Assembly (NCBI RefSeq): GCF_007858365.1
Contig: NZ_VFIO01000010.1
Coordinates: 102,468 to 166,467, forward strand
From: Pseudomonas saxonica
Lineage (GTDB): Bacteria; Pseudomonadota; Gammaproteobacteria; Pseudomonadales; Pseudomonadaceae
DNA: 64,000 nucleotides
Direction of reading: 5' to 3'
Shown here in pieces: positions 53,620 to 62,643 of the stretch. Position 1 is the stretch's first letter, and every line of letters starts with the position of its first letter. The position numbers were made by a program, and so were the translations under genes. The notes beneath the pieces were generated by a model. That model was not told the origin of the DNA. It searched no databases and saw nothing but the letters and a program-made list of their open reading frames with translations.

Positions 53620-53741
53620 TCCGCAATAGGTCGGCAGTCCCGTTGTGAGTGATTGATTCACTGACGTGGGTCAGTACCGCACCGTGACAAACCCCTCACA
53701 ATGGGTTGTTACTGGTTATGACAATGGGATATTATCGCCCG

Positions 53742-53811
53742 GCGTTCACCTACCACGGTTAATGCATTTTTAAATCCCAAGTTTCCATCAGCTACTTGGG
53801 ATTTTTTTTGC
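53742..53811 (+). ncRNA. Candidate small RNA, about 70 nt
   Basis: TTGTTA (53706-53711) and TATTAT (53730-53735) with an 18-bp spacer could be a sigma-70 promoter, giving a start near 53742. A strong terminator ends at about 53811 after only 70 nt, and no open frame or upstream stop is directly attached (the SRPBCC gene ends 154 bp before). The transcript could equally be just the mhpR/SRPBCC 3' end. I do not recognise a known RNA family. Confidence 0.3.
53773..53811 (+). terminator. Strong Rho-independent terminator
   Basis: Perfect arms AATCCCAAG (53773-53781) and CTTGGGATT (53795-53803) are followed by eight T residues in total. It ends rightward transcription from the mhpR/SRPBCC side or from the candidate small RNA. 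Confidence 0.88.
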
Positions 53812-53849
53812 CTGAAATTTGAGGTGGCCCCCCTGTGCAGGGCGGCGCA

Positions 53850-53882
53850 GAAACGAAAACGGCGCCATTTGCAGGCGCCGTT
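53850..53882 (-). terminator. Rho-independent terminator of the glucarate operon
   Basis: Arms AACGGCGCC (53858-53866) and GGCGCCGTT (53874-53882) form a 9-bp stem; on the minus strand TTTTCGTTTC follows. It lies 20 bp after the aldehyde dehydrogenase stop. Confidence 0.8.
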
Positions 53883-53902
53883 ATTCATTCACTCAGCGTG
53901 TT

Positions 53903-55486
53903 TCAAGCAATCGCGTTCGCGCTCCACTCGCCGTTAACCAGGCGCTGCAAGCCCAGCGGGTTGCTGTTTTGCAGTGCTGGCGGCAGTAAGGCATCGGGGT
54001 AGTTCTGGTAGCACACAGGGCGCAGGAAGCGGTCGATGGCCAGGGAACCTACCGACGTGCCGCGAGCATCCGAAGTAGCAGGGTACGGGCCGCCGTGAAC
54101 CATGGCGTCGCAGACTTCGACACCCGTCGGGTAGCCGTTGACCAGAATGCGCCCGACCTTTTGCTCAAGAATCGGCACCAGCCATTGGTACTGTTCAAGG
54201 TCGGCCGGTTCACCGATCAGGGTGGCGGTCAGTTGCCCGCGCAAGGCCAGCAAGGCGGCTTTAAGCTGTGCCTCATCGTCCACTTCGATGACGATGGTTG
54301 CCGGGCCAAATACCTCTTCCTGCAGCAGTGGGTCTTTGTTCAGCAGCAGGCTGACATCGGCCTTGAACAATTGCGGTTGTGCTTGCTGGCCCGCTTGCGC
54401 GTGGCCTGCCAGATGGGTGATGCCCGCATGATTGATCAGGTGCTCGACGCCTTTGGCGTAGCTGCGCAGACCGCCCGCATTGAGCAAGGTCTGAGGGGCC
54501 TGTGCGGCCATGTTCTGTGTCAGTTGTTCGATAAACCCGGTCAGTTCAGGGGAGCGCAGGCCGATGACGAGGCCTGGGTTGGTGCAGAACTGCCCTGCGC
54601 CCATGGTCACCGAGGCCGCCAGTTCGCTGGCCACTTGAGTGCCGCGCGCTGCCAGTGCTTGAGGCAGCAGGATGACCGGGTTGATGCTCGACATTTCGGC
54701 GAATACCGGGATTGGCTGTTCGCGTTCAGCGGCCATTTTGCTCAAGGCATTGCCGCCGTTCAGCGAGCCGGTAAAGCCGACCGCTTGAATGGCCGGGTGC
54801 TTGACCAGCGCTTCGCCCACGCCTGCGCCGAAGATCATGTTGAACACGCCTTGAGGCATGCCGGTTTTTTCGGCCGCGCGGATAATCGCGCAGCCCACCA
54901 GATCAGCCGTAGCCATATGGCCGCTGTGTGCCTTGAACACCACCGGGCACCCGGCGGCGAAGGCGGCAGCAGTGTCCCCACCGGCCGTTGAGAAGGCCAG
55001 CGGGAAGTTGCTGGCGCCAAATACCGCCACAGCGCCGACGCCGATGCGGTATTGGCGCAAATCAACCCGAGGCAGCGGTTTGCGGTCCGGCAGGGCCAGG
55101 TCAATACGCGCACCCAAAAAGTCACCGCGTCGAAGCACCTTGGCGAACAGGCGCATCTGCCCGCTGGTACGTCCGCGCTCACCTTGAATACGCCCGGCAG
55201 GCAACGCCGTCTCAGCGCAGACAATGGCGACAAAGTCATCGCCCAACTGGTCGATTTCGTCCGCGACGGCATCCAGAAATTCAGCGCGACGTTCAGGGCT
55301 CAACTGGCGAAAGGCAACAAACGCTTGGTCGGCAGCATTGGCGGCGTCATTCACTTCTTCGGGGGTGGCCTGATAAAAGCGATAAGGCAGCGCCTGGCCG
55401 GTGCTGGCGTCAAGGCTTTCAAGGGTTGTGGTGCCAGCAGCGCTGCGGCGGCCGCCGATAAAGTTGTGGCCGGTTACGGTCGACAT
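53903..55486 (-). CDS. Alpha-ketoglutarate semialdehyde dehydrogenase (2,5-dioxovalerate dehydrogenase)
   Basis: A 527-residue NADP-type aldehyde dehydrogenase that oxidises 2,5-dioxopentanoate to 2-oxoglutarate, the last step of hexarate breakdown. The nucleotide-site segment VAVFGASNFPLAFSTAGGD, the Glu region PVFAEMSSINPV and the catalytic Cys in GAGQFCTNPGLV (about residue 305) belong to the KGSADH subgroup with an FCTNPG motif. GAGG lies upstream of the ATG. It is the last gene of the glucarate operon, 44 bp after gudD. Confidence 0.92.
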   Translation of the reverse strand: MSTVTGHNFIGGRRSAAGTTTLESLDASTGQALPYRFYQATPEEVNDAANAADQAFVAFRQLSPERRAEFLDAVADEIDQLGDDFVAIVCAETALPAGRIQGERGRTSGQMRLFAKVLRRGDFLGARIDLALPDRKPLPRVDLRQYRIGVGAVAVFGASNFPLAFSTAGGDTAAAFAAGCPVVFKAHSGHMATADLVGCAIIRAAEKTGMPQGVFNMIFGAGVGEALVKHPAIQAVGFTGSLNGGNALSKMAAEREQPIPVFAEMSSINPVILLPQALAARGTQVASELAASVTMGAGQFCTNPGLVIGLRSPELTGFIEQLTQNMAAQAPQTLLNAGGLRSYAKGVEHLINHAGITHLAGHAQAGQQAQPQLFKADVSLLLNKDPLLQEEVFGPATIVIEVDDEAQLKAALLALRGQLTATLIGEPADLEQYQWLVPILEQKVGRILVNGYPTGVEVCDAMVHGGPYPATSDARGTSVGSLAIDRFLRPVCYQNYPDALLPPALQNSNPLGLQRLVNGEWSANAIA

Positions 55487-55530
55487 GGTTTCAATCCTCG
55501 CTAGATAGGCTTAAAGCGCGCATGGGGGGA

Positions 55531-56880
55531 TCAGCGCACAAGACAGGGTTTTTTGTTGTCGTATTTCCAGCCCGGAACAATGTACTGCATGGCGACGCTG
55601 TCGTCCCGCGCGCCCAGTCCCATGCCTTTGTACAGTTCGTGGGCCTTGGCCACGGCGTCCATATCGATGTCCACACCCAGGCCGGGGCGAGCCGGGACCT
55701 TGATATGGCCGTCGACGATTTTCAGCGGTTCACGGGTCAGGCGCTGGCCGTCCTGCCAGATCCAGTGGGTATCAATGGCAGTGATGTCGCCCGGTGCGGC
55801 GGCGGCGACCTGAGTGAACATGGCCAGGGAAATATCAAAGTGATTGTTGGAGTGCGAGCCCCAGGTCAGGCCCCACTCATGGCACATCTGCGCGACGCGT
55901 ACCGAGCCTTGCATCGTCCAGAAATGCGGGTCGGCCAGTGGAATGTCCACGGCGTGCGATTGAATGGCGTGGCCCATTTCACGCCAGTCGGTGGCGATCA
56001 TGTTGGTGGCCGTCGGCAGGCCGGTGGCGCGTCTGAACTCGGCCATGACCTCACGCCCCGAGTAACCGTTTTCGGCGCCGCAGGGGTCTTCGGCATAGGC
56101 CAGTACATGATGCTGGTCGCGGCACAGGGCCACGGCCTCTTTGAGTGACCAGGCGCCATTGGGGTCCAGGGTGATGCGCGCCTCGGGGAAGCGTTCAGCC
56201 AGCGCGGTCACGGCTTCGATTTCTTCGGCACCGCGCAACACGCCGCCCTTGAGCTTGAAGTCGTTAAACCCGTATTTGGCTTGTGCCGCTTCGGCCAGAC
56301 GGACCACGGCTTGCGGGGTCATCGCCTGCTCATGGCGCAGGCGAAACCAGTCATCGCCATCCGCTTCATTGCGATAAGCCAGATCGGTCTGTTGACGGTC
56401 ACCGATATAAAACAGATAGCCGAGCATCTTCACCGCATCGCGCTGCTGGCCTTCACCGAGCAGGGCGGCCACCGGCACTTCCAGAAATTGACCGAGCAGG
56501 TCGAGCAGGGCGGCTTCCATGGCCGTGACGGCGTGGATGGTGATGCGCAGGTCGAAGGTTTGCAGGCCCCGGCCCGCCGAATCCCGTGCTGCAAAGGTGC
56601 GGCGCATGGCGTTGAGAATGCTTTGGTAGTTCCCAATAGGCTGGCCCACGACCAGGCTGCGGGCATCTTCCAGGGTTTCGCGAATGCGCTCGCCGCCGGG
56701 CACTTCACCGACACCGGTACGGCCGCTGCTGTCTTTGAGAATAACAATGTTTCGGGTGAAAAACGGCCCGTGGGCGCCGCTGAGGTTGAGCAGCATGCTG
56801 TCATGACCGGCCACTGGAATCACTTGCAGGCTAGTTATCACTGGTGCATGGCTGGCGTGGTGCTGATGTTCGGCATTCAT
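55531..56880 (-). CDS. gudD: Glucarate dehydratase GudD
   Basis: A 449-residue enolase-superfamily enzyme that dehydrates D-glucarate to 5-keto-4-deoxy-D-glucarate. The catalytic KLKGG (the Lys of FNDFKLKGGV), metal ligands in RITLDPNGAWS and YAEDPCG, and the His of WGSHSNNHFDISLAMF are all present. The ATG at 56880 has AAGGAA upstream; the frame extends about 400 nt into the transporter gene, which is chance. It sits between the transporter and the semialdehyde dehydrogenase; the enzyme for the intermediate step is missing here. Confidence 0.95.
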   Translation of the reverse strand: MNAEHQHHASHAPVITSLQVIPVAGHDSMLLNLSGAHGPFFTRNIVILKDSSGRTGVGEVPGGERIRETLEDARSLVVGQPIGNYQSILNAMRRTFAARDSAGRGLQTFDLRITIHAVTAMEAALLDLLGQFLEVPVAALLGEGQQRDAVKMLGYLFYIGDRQQTDLAYRNEADGDDWFRLRHEQAMTPQAVVRLAEAAQAKYGFNDFKLKGGVLRGAEEIEAVTALAERFPEARITLDPNGAWSLKEAVALCRDQHHVLAYAEDPCGAENGYSGREVMAEFRRATGLPTATNMIATDWREMGHAIQSHAVDIPLADPHFWTMQGSVRVAQMCHEWGLTWGSHSNNHFDISLAMFTQVAAAAPGDITAIDTHWIWQDGQRLTREPLKIVDGHIKVPARPGLGVDIDMDAVAKAHELYKGMGLGARDDSVAMQYIVPGWKYDNKKPCLVR

Positions 56881-56915
56881 GGCGTGTTCCTTGAATTTTT
56901 TATTGGAGTCAGGTG

Positions 56916-58271
56916 CTAAGCGGGTTGCAAGACGGCGCGAACATCGTCCGCGGGCTTGGGTTTGGTCTTGGCAAAGAACACAATGATTGCCGCCAGAATG
57001 GATGTACCGGCCAGCCCGTAAAGACCGCCTTGAATGGAGCCGGTGGTCTGTTCCAGAAAGCCGAACGTGGTGGGGGCAACAAACCCGCCCAGGTTGCCCA
57101 CCGAATTGATCAGCGCGATAACCGCCGCAGCGATGCGCGCATCCAGATAAGCCTGTGGAATCGGCCAGAACAGCGCCGAAGCCGATTTGAAACCGATGGC
57201 GGCGAAGCAAATTGCGATAAAGGCAAAGATCGGCCCTCCGGTGGTCGACAGGAACATGCCCAGCGCGGCAATCAGCAAGGCCGCGGCGATCCACGCCTGC
57301 TGGTATTTAAAGCGGCTGGCCAGAGACGCGAATGCATACATGGCAAGGATCGAAATCAACCACGGAATCGAGTTGAAAAGACCGACCTGCATATCGCTCA
57401 GGTCGCCCATTTTCTTGATGATGCTCGGCAGCCAGAAGGTCGCGGCGTAGATGGTCAACTGAATGCAGAAATAGATCGCGCAGAACAGCAAGATCTGGCG
57501 GTCTTTGAGCAACTTGAACACGCTCGGCTTGACCGTGTTGACGGCATCGCGCTCGCGCTGTTCGCGGTCAATTTCATTGACCAGCGCATCTTGCTCGGCG
57601 CGGCTGAGCCACGTGGCGTCATGGGGTTTGGAATCCAGCCAATACCAGACAAAGCCACACAGCAGCACCGAAGCCATGCCCTCAATGATGTACATCCACT
57701 GCCAGCCGTGCAGGCCCAAACCGTTGATTTGCAGCAACAGGCCGGACAGCGGGCCAGAGATCAGCGAGGCCAGCGCAGAACCGCTGAGGAAAATGGCAAT
57801 TGCCTTGCCGCGCTCGGCGCCGGGCAGCCAGCGGGTGAAGTAATAAATCACCCCCGGGAAAAAACCGGCCTCGGCCACGCCGAGTAAAAAACGCAGGATA
57901 TAGAAGTGGGTTTCGTTCTGGATAAAGGCCATCAGGGTGGCCGTGATGCCCCAGGTGAACATGATGCGGGTCAGCCAGATACGCGCCCCGACCTTTTGCA
58001 GCAGCATGTTGGAGGGCACTTCAAACAGTGCGTAACCAATAAAAAACAACCCGGCACCAAAGCCATAGGCTGCTGCGCCAATTCCCAGATCATGCTCCAT
58101 GTGCGTGCGCACAAAGCCGATGTTGACCCGGTCGATGTAGTTAACGATAAACATGATGACGAAAAGCGGCAGGATATGGCGCTTCACCTTGTGGATCGCG
58201 CGCGCCAGAACGGGTTCGATGGCGGGCGCAGCAGACACGTTTTCGGAAGTATTCACAGAGCTTAACCCCAC
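56916..58271 (-). CDS. MFS transporter, probable D-glucarate/hexarate uptake
   Basis: A 451-residue major facilitator of the anion:cation symporter family, with about 12 helices. Hallmarks are FIVNYIDRVNIGFVRTHM in helix 1 and FEVPSNMLLQKVGARIWL after helix 2. These transporters import organic acids with H+, and location 35 bp before gudD points to glucarate or galactarate. The start is GTG (58271) with a possible second GTG at 58256; neither has a strong ribosome site. It is the first gene of the leftward operon, facing the FadR-type regulator. Confidence 0.88.
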   Translation of the reverse strand: MGLSSVNTSENVSAAPAIEPVLARAIHKVKRHILPLFVIMFIVNYIDRVNIGFVRTHMEHDLGIGAAAYGFGAGLFFIGYALFEVPSNMLLQKVGARIWLTRIMFTWGITATLMAFIQNETHFYILRFLLGVAEAGFFPGVIYYFTRWLPGAERGKAIAIFLSGSALASLISGPLSGLLLQINGLGLHGWQWMYIIEGMASVLLCGFVWYWLDSKPHDATWLSRAEQDALVNEIDREQRERDAVNTVKPSVFKLLKDRQILLFCAIYFCIQLTIYAATFWLPSIIKKMGDLSDMQVGLFNSIPWLISILAMYAFASLASRFKYQQAWIAAALLIAALGMFLSTTGGPIFAFIAICFAAIGFKSASALFWPIPQAYLDARIAAAVIALINSVGNLGGFVAPTTFGFLEQTTGSIQGGLYGLAGTSILAAIIVFFAKTKPKPADDVRAVLQPA

Positions 58272-58444
58272 TGATTATTTTTATGCGGGTTGGTGTGTGC
58301 TGAAGGCATGGCCTGCAGTTGACGGACATCATACGACTTGATTTTTAGGCAGGCAATGCTCTTTTAGAGCTCATTACAGGCTTTTTTGCTGTATTCAAGC
58401 GTGTGTGGTGACTGGAAAAGAGAAGGGGTGATTCGGTTATTTCC

Positions 58445-58460
58445 ACTTGTCATACATGTT
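58445..58460. promoter_or_regulatory. FadR/GntR-type operator in the glucarate divergent region
   Basis: ACTTGTCATACATGTT contains TTGTCATACAT, which fits the FadR-subfamily consensus TNGTNNNACNA in all but the last base. Arms ACTTGT and ACATGT are inverted with one mismatch. It lies about 43 bp before the regulator start, in position for autoregulation; I see no equally good second site near the transporter start. Confidence 0.5.
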
Positions 58461-58502
58461 GGGGCGGGGTTGAATGGCCCGTATCACCCACAGGGAACCT
58501 CT

Positions 58503-59204
58503 ATGGACGACTCCTCGATACGCAAACGCTCGCAAGGCCTTGCCCATGACATCGTGGCTGAGTTGACTCAACGGATTTTGTTGGGCCAATTGGCGGCGGG
58601 AGAGAAACTGCCCTCCGAATCGGCCATCGTGCGCGAGCATGGCGTCAGCCGAACGGTGGTGCGTGAAGCCATTTCCAGAATGCAAGCGTCGGGGTTGGTC
58701 GAAACCCGCCATGGGATTGGTACCTTTGTGCTGGCACGCGACCCGCGCCAGGGCTTGCACCTCAAGCGCGATACGGCAGACAGCGTGCGCGGGATAATTG
58801 AATTGCGCATGGGGCTTGAGACCCAGGCGGCGGCATTGGCGGCCCGGCGGCGCACTGAAGGGCAATTGCAGCACATGCGTGAAGCGCTGGATGACTACCA
58901 GCGTTCTTTGGCCAACAACGACAGCAGTGTCGAGGCTGATATGCGCTTTCACAAACTGATTGCCCAGGCGACGGGCAATAGCTATTTCACCGATATCATT
59001 TGCCAGCTGGGCCGTTCGGTGATCCCGCGTACCCGCCTTGATGCGGATGAGCGGGGGGATGCTGATTTAACGCAGCTTGGGCAGATGGCCGTGATCGAGC
59101 ATGAAGCCATTTTGCAGGCGATCCGCCGGCAAGACCCCGATGCGGCGCGAGCGGCCATGCTGCTGCACCTGAGCAACAGCCTTGAGCGCATGGCGGTGGA
59201 TTGA
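58503..59204 (+). CDS. FadR/GntR family transcriptional regulator
   Basis: A 233-residue regulator with an N-terminal winged helix (PSESAIVREHGVSRTVVREA, about residues 39-58) and a C-terminal FCD-type all-helical ligand domain. The FCD metal ligands are suggested by the Asp/His in MRFHKLIAQATGN and later HEAILQAIRRQD. It is divergent from the glucarate operon and likely represses it until a hexarate binds. The ATG at 58503 is chosen since the frame's upstream 39 codons look non-coding; GGGAA is 7 nt before it. Confidence 0.9.
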   Translation: MDDSSIRKRSQGLAHDIVAELTQRILLGQLAAGEKLPSESAIVREHGVSRTVVREAISRMQASGLVETRHGIGTFVLARDPRQGLHLKRDTADSVRGIIELRMGLETQAAALAARRRTEGQLQHMREALDDYQRSLANNDSSVEADMRFHKLIAQATGNSYFTDIICQLGRSVIPRTRLDADERGDADLTQLGQMAVIEHEAILQAIRRQDPDAARAAMLLHLSNSLERMAVD

Positions 59205-59236
59205 TGTAGGTATCGCGGGCCGCGCCGATGGAAACC

Positions 59237-59395
59237 TGTAGCAGCTGTCGAGGAACGAAGGCTGCGTTCGATGGCGCAGCCGTCGTAAAACCATTCAAAC
59301 CGGTCCATCAGATAAACCTCGTTATGCGGTTAACGATCGCTTCGCGACCGAACGCAGCCTCGCGCTGCTCGTCAGCTGCTACGAGACTTTGCGTT
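59237..59395. repeat. Inverted REP-type pair
   Basis: TGTAGCAGCTGTCGAGGAAC at the left and CGTCAGCTGCTACGAG at the right are inverted units of the window's repeat family; AACGCAGCC and GGCTGCGTT cores are visible. It fills most of the 280-bp gap between the regulator and the lipoprotein gene. Confidence 0.7.
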
Positions 59396-59484
59396 CTCCT
59401 GATTGGCCGGACACTGATTAGGCTGAGGGACTTTTCACACTGGCAGCGTGCTATCGTGCTCACCTTTTTTCAGGGAGATTTTCA

Positions 59485-59838
59485 ATGCGAATGCTGATTG
59501 GCGTGATGAGCGTGGCCTTGCTGGCCGGTTGCGTTTCACCGGCAATGGATGATGCACGTGCCAAGCCTGCAACGCGGGTCTTGGCGTCTGCCAAACCCAC
59601 GCCACTGGTTGCGGAGTGCATCAAGTTTTCATGGCAGGATGAAAACGTCTTCGGCGTGGACGCCAGCGCCTACATCAACACTGAAAAATCCGGTCAGTTG
59701 ACGGTCTACACCCGCAACGCCGAATCCTTCGCCGATCTGCTGCCACAGGGCACGGGCACGGCGGTCAGTTATTACGCCAAACAACCTGACGACAGTTCGG
59801 CCATGCGCCGTCTGGCGATGTTGGCCACATGCTTGTAA
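59485..59838 (+). CDS. Small putative lipoprotein
   Basis: A 117-residue protein with a type II signal peptide: MRMLIGVMSVALLAGC has a lipobox LLAGC, so Cys16 should be acylated. The mature part is short and soluble, with Cys residues in AECIKFSW and at the C-terminal ATCL that may form a disulfide. I do not recognise a family. GGGAG precedes the ATG. polB starts 10 bp downstream, and co-transcription is possible although a functional link is not obvious. Confidence 0.75.
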   Translation: MRMLIGVMSVALLAGCVSPAMDDARAKPATRVLASAKPTPLVAECIKFSWQDENVFGVDASAYINTEKSGQLTVYTRNAESFADLLPQGTGTAVSYYAKQPDDSSAMRRLAMLATCL

Positions 59839-59848
59839 TCACTGTGCA

Positions 59849-62212
59849 ATGGGCCTGAGACACGGCTTTGTACTGACCCGGCACTGGCGTGATACCCCGT
59901 CAGGCATCGAGGTTGAATTCTGGCTCGCCACCGATGCCGGGCCACAACGCGTGCGCCTGCCTTATCAGACCTGCAATGCGTTTATTCCGTTGGCGCAACG
60001 CGATCAGGCACACGCGCTGCTCAGCGAAGAGCGTGATATCGAGCTGCGTGAGCTGGCGCTGTGTGATTTTCAGTCGCGGCCCGTAGTCGGCGTATATTGC
60101 CGTCAATACGCGCAATTGCTCGATATTGCCCAACGTCTGCGCCGCGCCGGCATCGATGTGTACGAAGCCGATGTGCGCCCTGCGGAGCGTTTCCTGATGG
60201 AGCGCTTTATCACCGCGCCTGTCAGTTTTGGCGCGGGCTCTGAGGTCGATGGCGTATTGCTCAACACCCGGATAAAACCGCATCCCGATTACCGGCCGCG
60301 TTTGAAACTGGTGTCACTGGACATCGAGACCAGCGCTCACGGCGACTTGTATTCCATTGCGCTGGAAGGCTGTGGTCAGCGTCAGGTGTACATGCTGGGC
60401 AAAGCCCTTGATACCGACACAGCGGTCGACTTCGACCTTGAATTCTGCGCCACCCGTGGTGACTTGCTGCACAAGCTGAACCAGTGGATGGCCGAGCATG
60501 ATCCTGACGCGATCATTGGCTGGAATGTGGTGCAGTTCGACATGCGCGTGTTGCACGAGCATGCACGGCGGTTGGGCATTCCGTTGCTGTTGGGGCGCGG
60601 TCGCAGTGAAATGCAGTGGCGCGAGCACGGCACGCGCAACAATCACTTCTTCGCCAGTGCGCCGGGCCGACTGATTATCGACGGCATTGAATCCCTGCGT
60701 TCAGCAACCTGGTCGTTTCCCTCATTCAGTCTTGAAAACGTCGCGCAGACGCTGCTGGGCGAGGGCAAGGACATCAGTACGCCGTACCAGCGCATGGATG
60801 AAATCAACCGCATGTTCGTCGAGGACAAGCCTGCGCTGGCGCGTTACAACCTCAAGGATTGCGAGTTGGTGACGCGCATCTTCGAGAAAACCCAACTGCT
60901 GACTTTTTTGCTCGAGCGCGCCTCGGTGACGGGGCTGGAGGTTGATCGCAGCGGCGGTTCGGTGGCGGCGTTTTACCATCTGTACATGCCGTTGATGCAC
61001 CGTCAGGGGTTCGTCGCGCCGAACGTCGGCGCCAACCCGCCTCAGGCCAGCCCCGGTGGCTTTGTCATGGAGTCTTCGCCGGGCTTGTACGAGTCGGTGC
61101 TGGTGCTCGATTACAAGAGCCTGTATCCGTCGATCATTCGCACCTTTCTGATCGACCCGCTGGGGTTAGTCGAAGGGCTGCGTGAACCGGGCGACGAAAC
61201 CTCTGTGCCGGGCTTTCGCGGGGCGCGTTTTTCGCGCACCCGGCATTGTTTGCCGGCGATCATCGAGCGCGTTGCCAACGGCCGAGAAGTGGCCAAGCGG
61301 GAAAAAAATGCGCCGTTGTCGCAAGCCTTGAAGATCATCATGAATGCCTTTTACGGCGTCTTGGGTTCCAGCGGTTGCCGTTTTTTCGACACGCGGCTGG
61401 CGTCGTCCATCACCTTGCGCGGGCATGAAATCATGCTCAAGACCCGTGCCCTGATCGAAGCGCAGGGTTTCAGCGTGATCTACGGCGACACCGACTCCAC
61501 CTTCGTCTGGCTGCGCAGTGAACACAGCGAAGAAGATGCAGCGCGTATCGGTCGCGAACTGGTGCAACACGTCAACCAGTGGTGGCAAGCCCACGTGCGT
61601 GACGAGTACGGATTGACCAGCGCGCTGGAGCTGCAGTTTGAAACCCACTACAGCCGCTTCTTGATGCCGACTATCCGAGGCGCCGAGGAGGGCAGTAAAA
61701 AGCGCTACGCAGGCTTGGTGGTGCACCCGGACGGGCAGCGCGAGATGGTCTACAAAGGCCTTGAAACCGTGCGCAGCGACTGGTCGCCGCTGGCCCAACA
61801 GTTTCAGCGGGCGTTGTACCTGCGCATCTTCAACCGCGAGCCGTATCAAGACTACGTGCGCGAGTTTGTGCGCGACACCTTGGCGGGCGTACACGACGAC
61901 CTGCTGATCTATCGTAAACGCCTGCGTCGACCGCTCAGCGACTACGAGCGCAATGTGCCGCCCCACGTGCGGGCGGCGCGGTTGGCCGATGAATTCAACG
62001 ACCAGCAACAGCGTCCGCGCCAGTACCAGAACGGGGGGTACATCAGCTACGTGATCACCCTGGCCGGGCCGCAGCCGCTGGAGAACCGTACCGCCGAAGT
62101 GGACTACGACCACTACCTGACGCGCCAACTGCAACCGGTGGCGGATGCCATTCTGGTGTTCGTTGACGACGACTTCAGCGCCTTGGTGGGCGGCCAGATG
62201 GGATTGTTTTAA
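59849..62212 (+). CDS. polB: DNA polymerase II (family B)
   Basis: A 787-residue family B DNA polymerase with proofreading, used in repair and replication restart. Exonuclease motifs include VSLDIETSAHGD (Exo I) and YNLKDCELVTRIF (Exo III). Polymerase motifs are DYKSLYPSIIRTF (A), KIIMNAFYGVLGSSGCRFF (B) and YGDTDSTFV (C). Length fits the family. In enterobacteria polB is LexA-controlled; I found no CTG-N10-CAG box upstream here, so control may come from the lipoprotein gene's promoter. Its TAA stop is palindromic TTAA, shared with the convergent small gene. Confidence 0.96.
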   Translation: MGLRHGFVLTRHWRDTPSGIEVEFWLATDAGPQRVRLPYQTCNAFIPLAQRDQAHALLSEERDIELRELALCDFQSRPVVGVYCRQYAQLLDIAQRLRRAGIDVYEADVRPAERFLMERFITAPVSFGAGSEVDGVLLNTRIKPHPDYRPRLKLVSLDIETSAHGDLYSIALEGCGQRQVYMLGKALDTDTAVDFDLEFCATRGDLLHKLNQWMAEHDPDAIIGWNVVQFDMRVLHEHARRLGIPLLLGRGRSEMQWREHGTRNNHFFASAPGRLIIDGIESLRSATWSFPSFSLENVAQTLLGEGKDISTPYQRMDEINRMFVEDKPALARYNLKDCELVTRIFEKTQLLTFLLERASVTGLEVDRSGGSVAAFYHLYMPLMHRQGFVAPNVGANPPQASPGGFVMESSPGLYESVLVLDYKSLYPSIIRTFLIDPLGLVEGLREPGDETSVPGFRGARFSRTRHCLPAIIERVANGREVAKREKNAPLSQALKIIMNAFYGVLGSSGCRFFDTRLASSITLRGHEIMLKTRALIEAQGFSVIYGDTDSTFVWLRSEHSEEDAARIGRELVQHVNQWWQAHVRDEYGLTSALELQFETHYSRFLMPTIRGAEEGSKKRYAGLVVHPDGQREMVYKGLETVRSDWSPLAQQFQRALYLRIFNREPYQDYVREFVRDTLAGVHDDLLIYRKRLRRPLSDYERNVPPHVRAARLADEFNDQQQRPRQYQNGGYISYVITLAGPQPLENRTAEVDYDHYLTRQLQPVADAILVFVDDDFSALVGGQMGLF

Positions 62213-62478
62213 TCCTGAGTAGCGGCCTTTGAGCGGGCGCGATCTTTGGCGGCCTTGGCTTCGGCGGCCAGGCACTCCATGCAAAACTGCTCGGCGTAGC
62301 TCATCAGGATTTCGGTGCTCTCACCTTTGATAATGCGCTCGCCGGCGAGGATATAGCGCATGCGTTTCTCGGTGACGCCGATGCGCTGGGCAATCCAGGC
62401 GGGGGTTTGGCCGATACGGTCGACCAGTTTGTTGGCGTATTCGGTGGAGTGGTTGTAGCGCTCAGCGTTGGGAAACAT
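62209..62478 (-). CDS. Small helix-turn-helix-like protein of unknown function
   Basis: An 89-residue protein starting MFPNAERYNHSTEYANKL. The middle segment AWIAQRIGVTEKRMRYILAG (about residues 28-47) looks like a Cro/XRE-type helix-turn-helix, although not tested by scoring. The C-terminal part has two Cys and a basic Ala/Lys-rich end. It converges on polB with a 4-bp overlap (TTAA). It could bind DNA; its target is unknown. Confidence 0.7.
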   Translation of the reverse strand: MFPNAERYNHSTEYANKLVDRIGQTPAWIAQRIGVTEKRMRYILAGERIIKGESTEILMSYAEQFCMECLAAEAKAAKDRARSKAATQD

Positions 62479-62643
62479 AGGGGTTCCATGGGGCGGGGAA
62501 ATAAAGCCGGACGGCAGGTTACTCCTTTTTGTTGCAGTCGCCTGTTTTTAAACGGGTGGACTGATAAGAGGCAGCCTGAAATCGGTTGCTTGTAACGAGG
62601 GAGGTCATGATATTTCCAGTGCCTGGATGTATAAAAAGGGTGC

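Noticed and set aside
55531..57294. Long N-terminal extension of gudD into the transporter gene
   Set aside because: The extension is out-of-frame transporter sequence; the ATG at 56880 has a ribosome site and begins the GudD family sequence.
59205..59484. LexA box for polB
   Set aside because: I looked for CTG-N10-CAG near the lipoprotein/polB promoter and found none; the CTG/CAG words there belong to the REP repeat.
61166..62284. 372-codon frame antisense to polB
   Set aside because: It lies opposite polymerase motifs A to C; no family resemblance.
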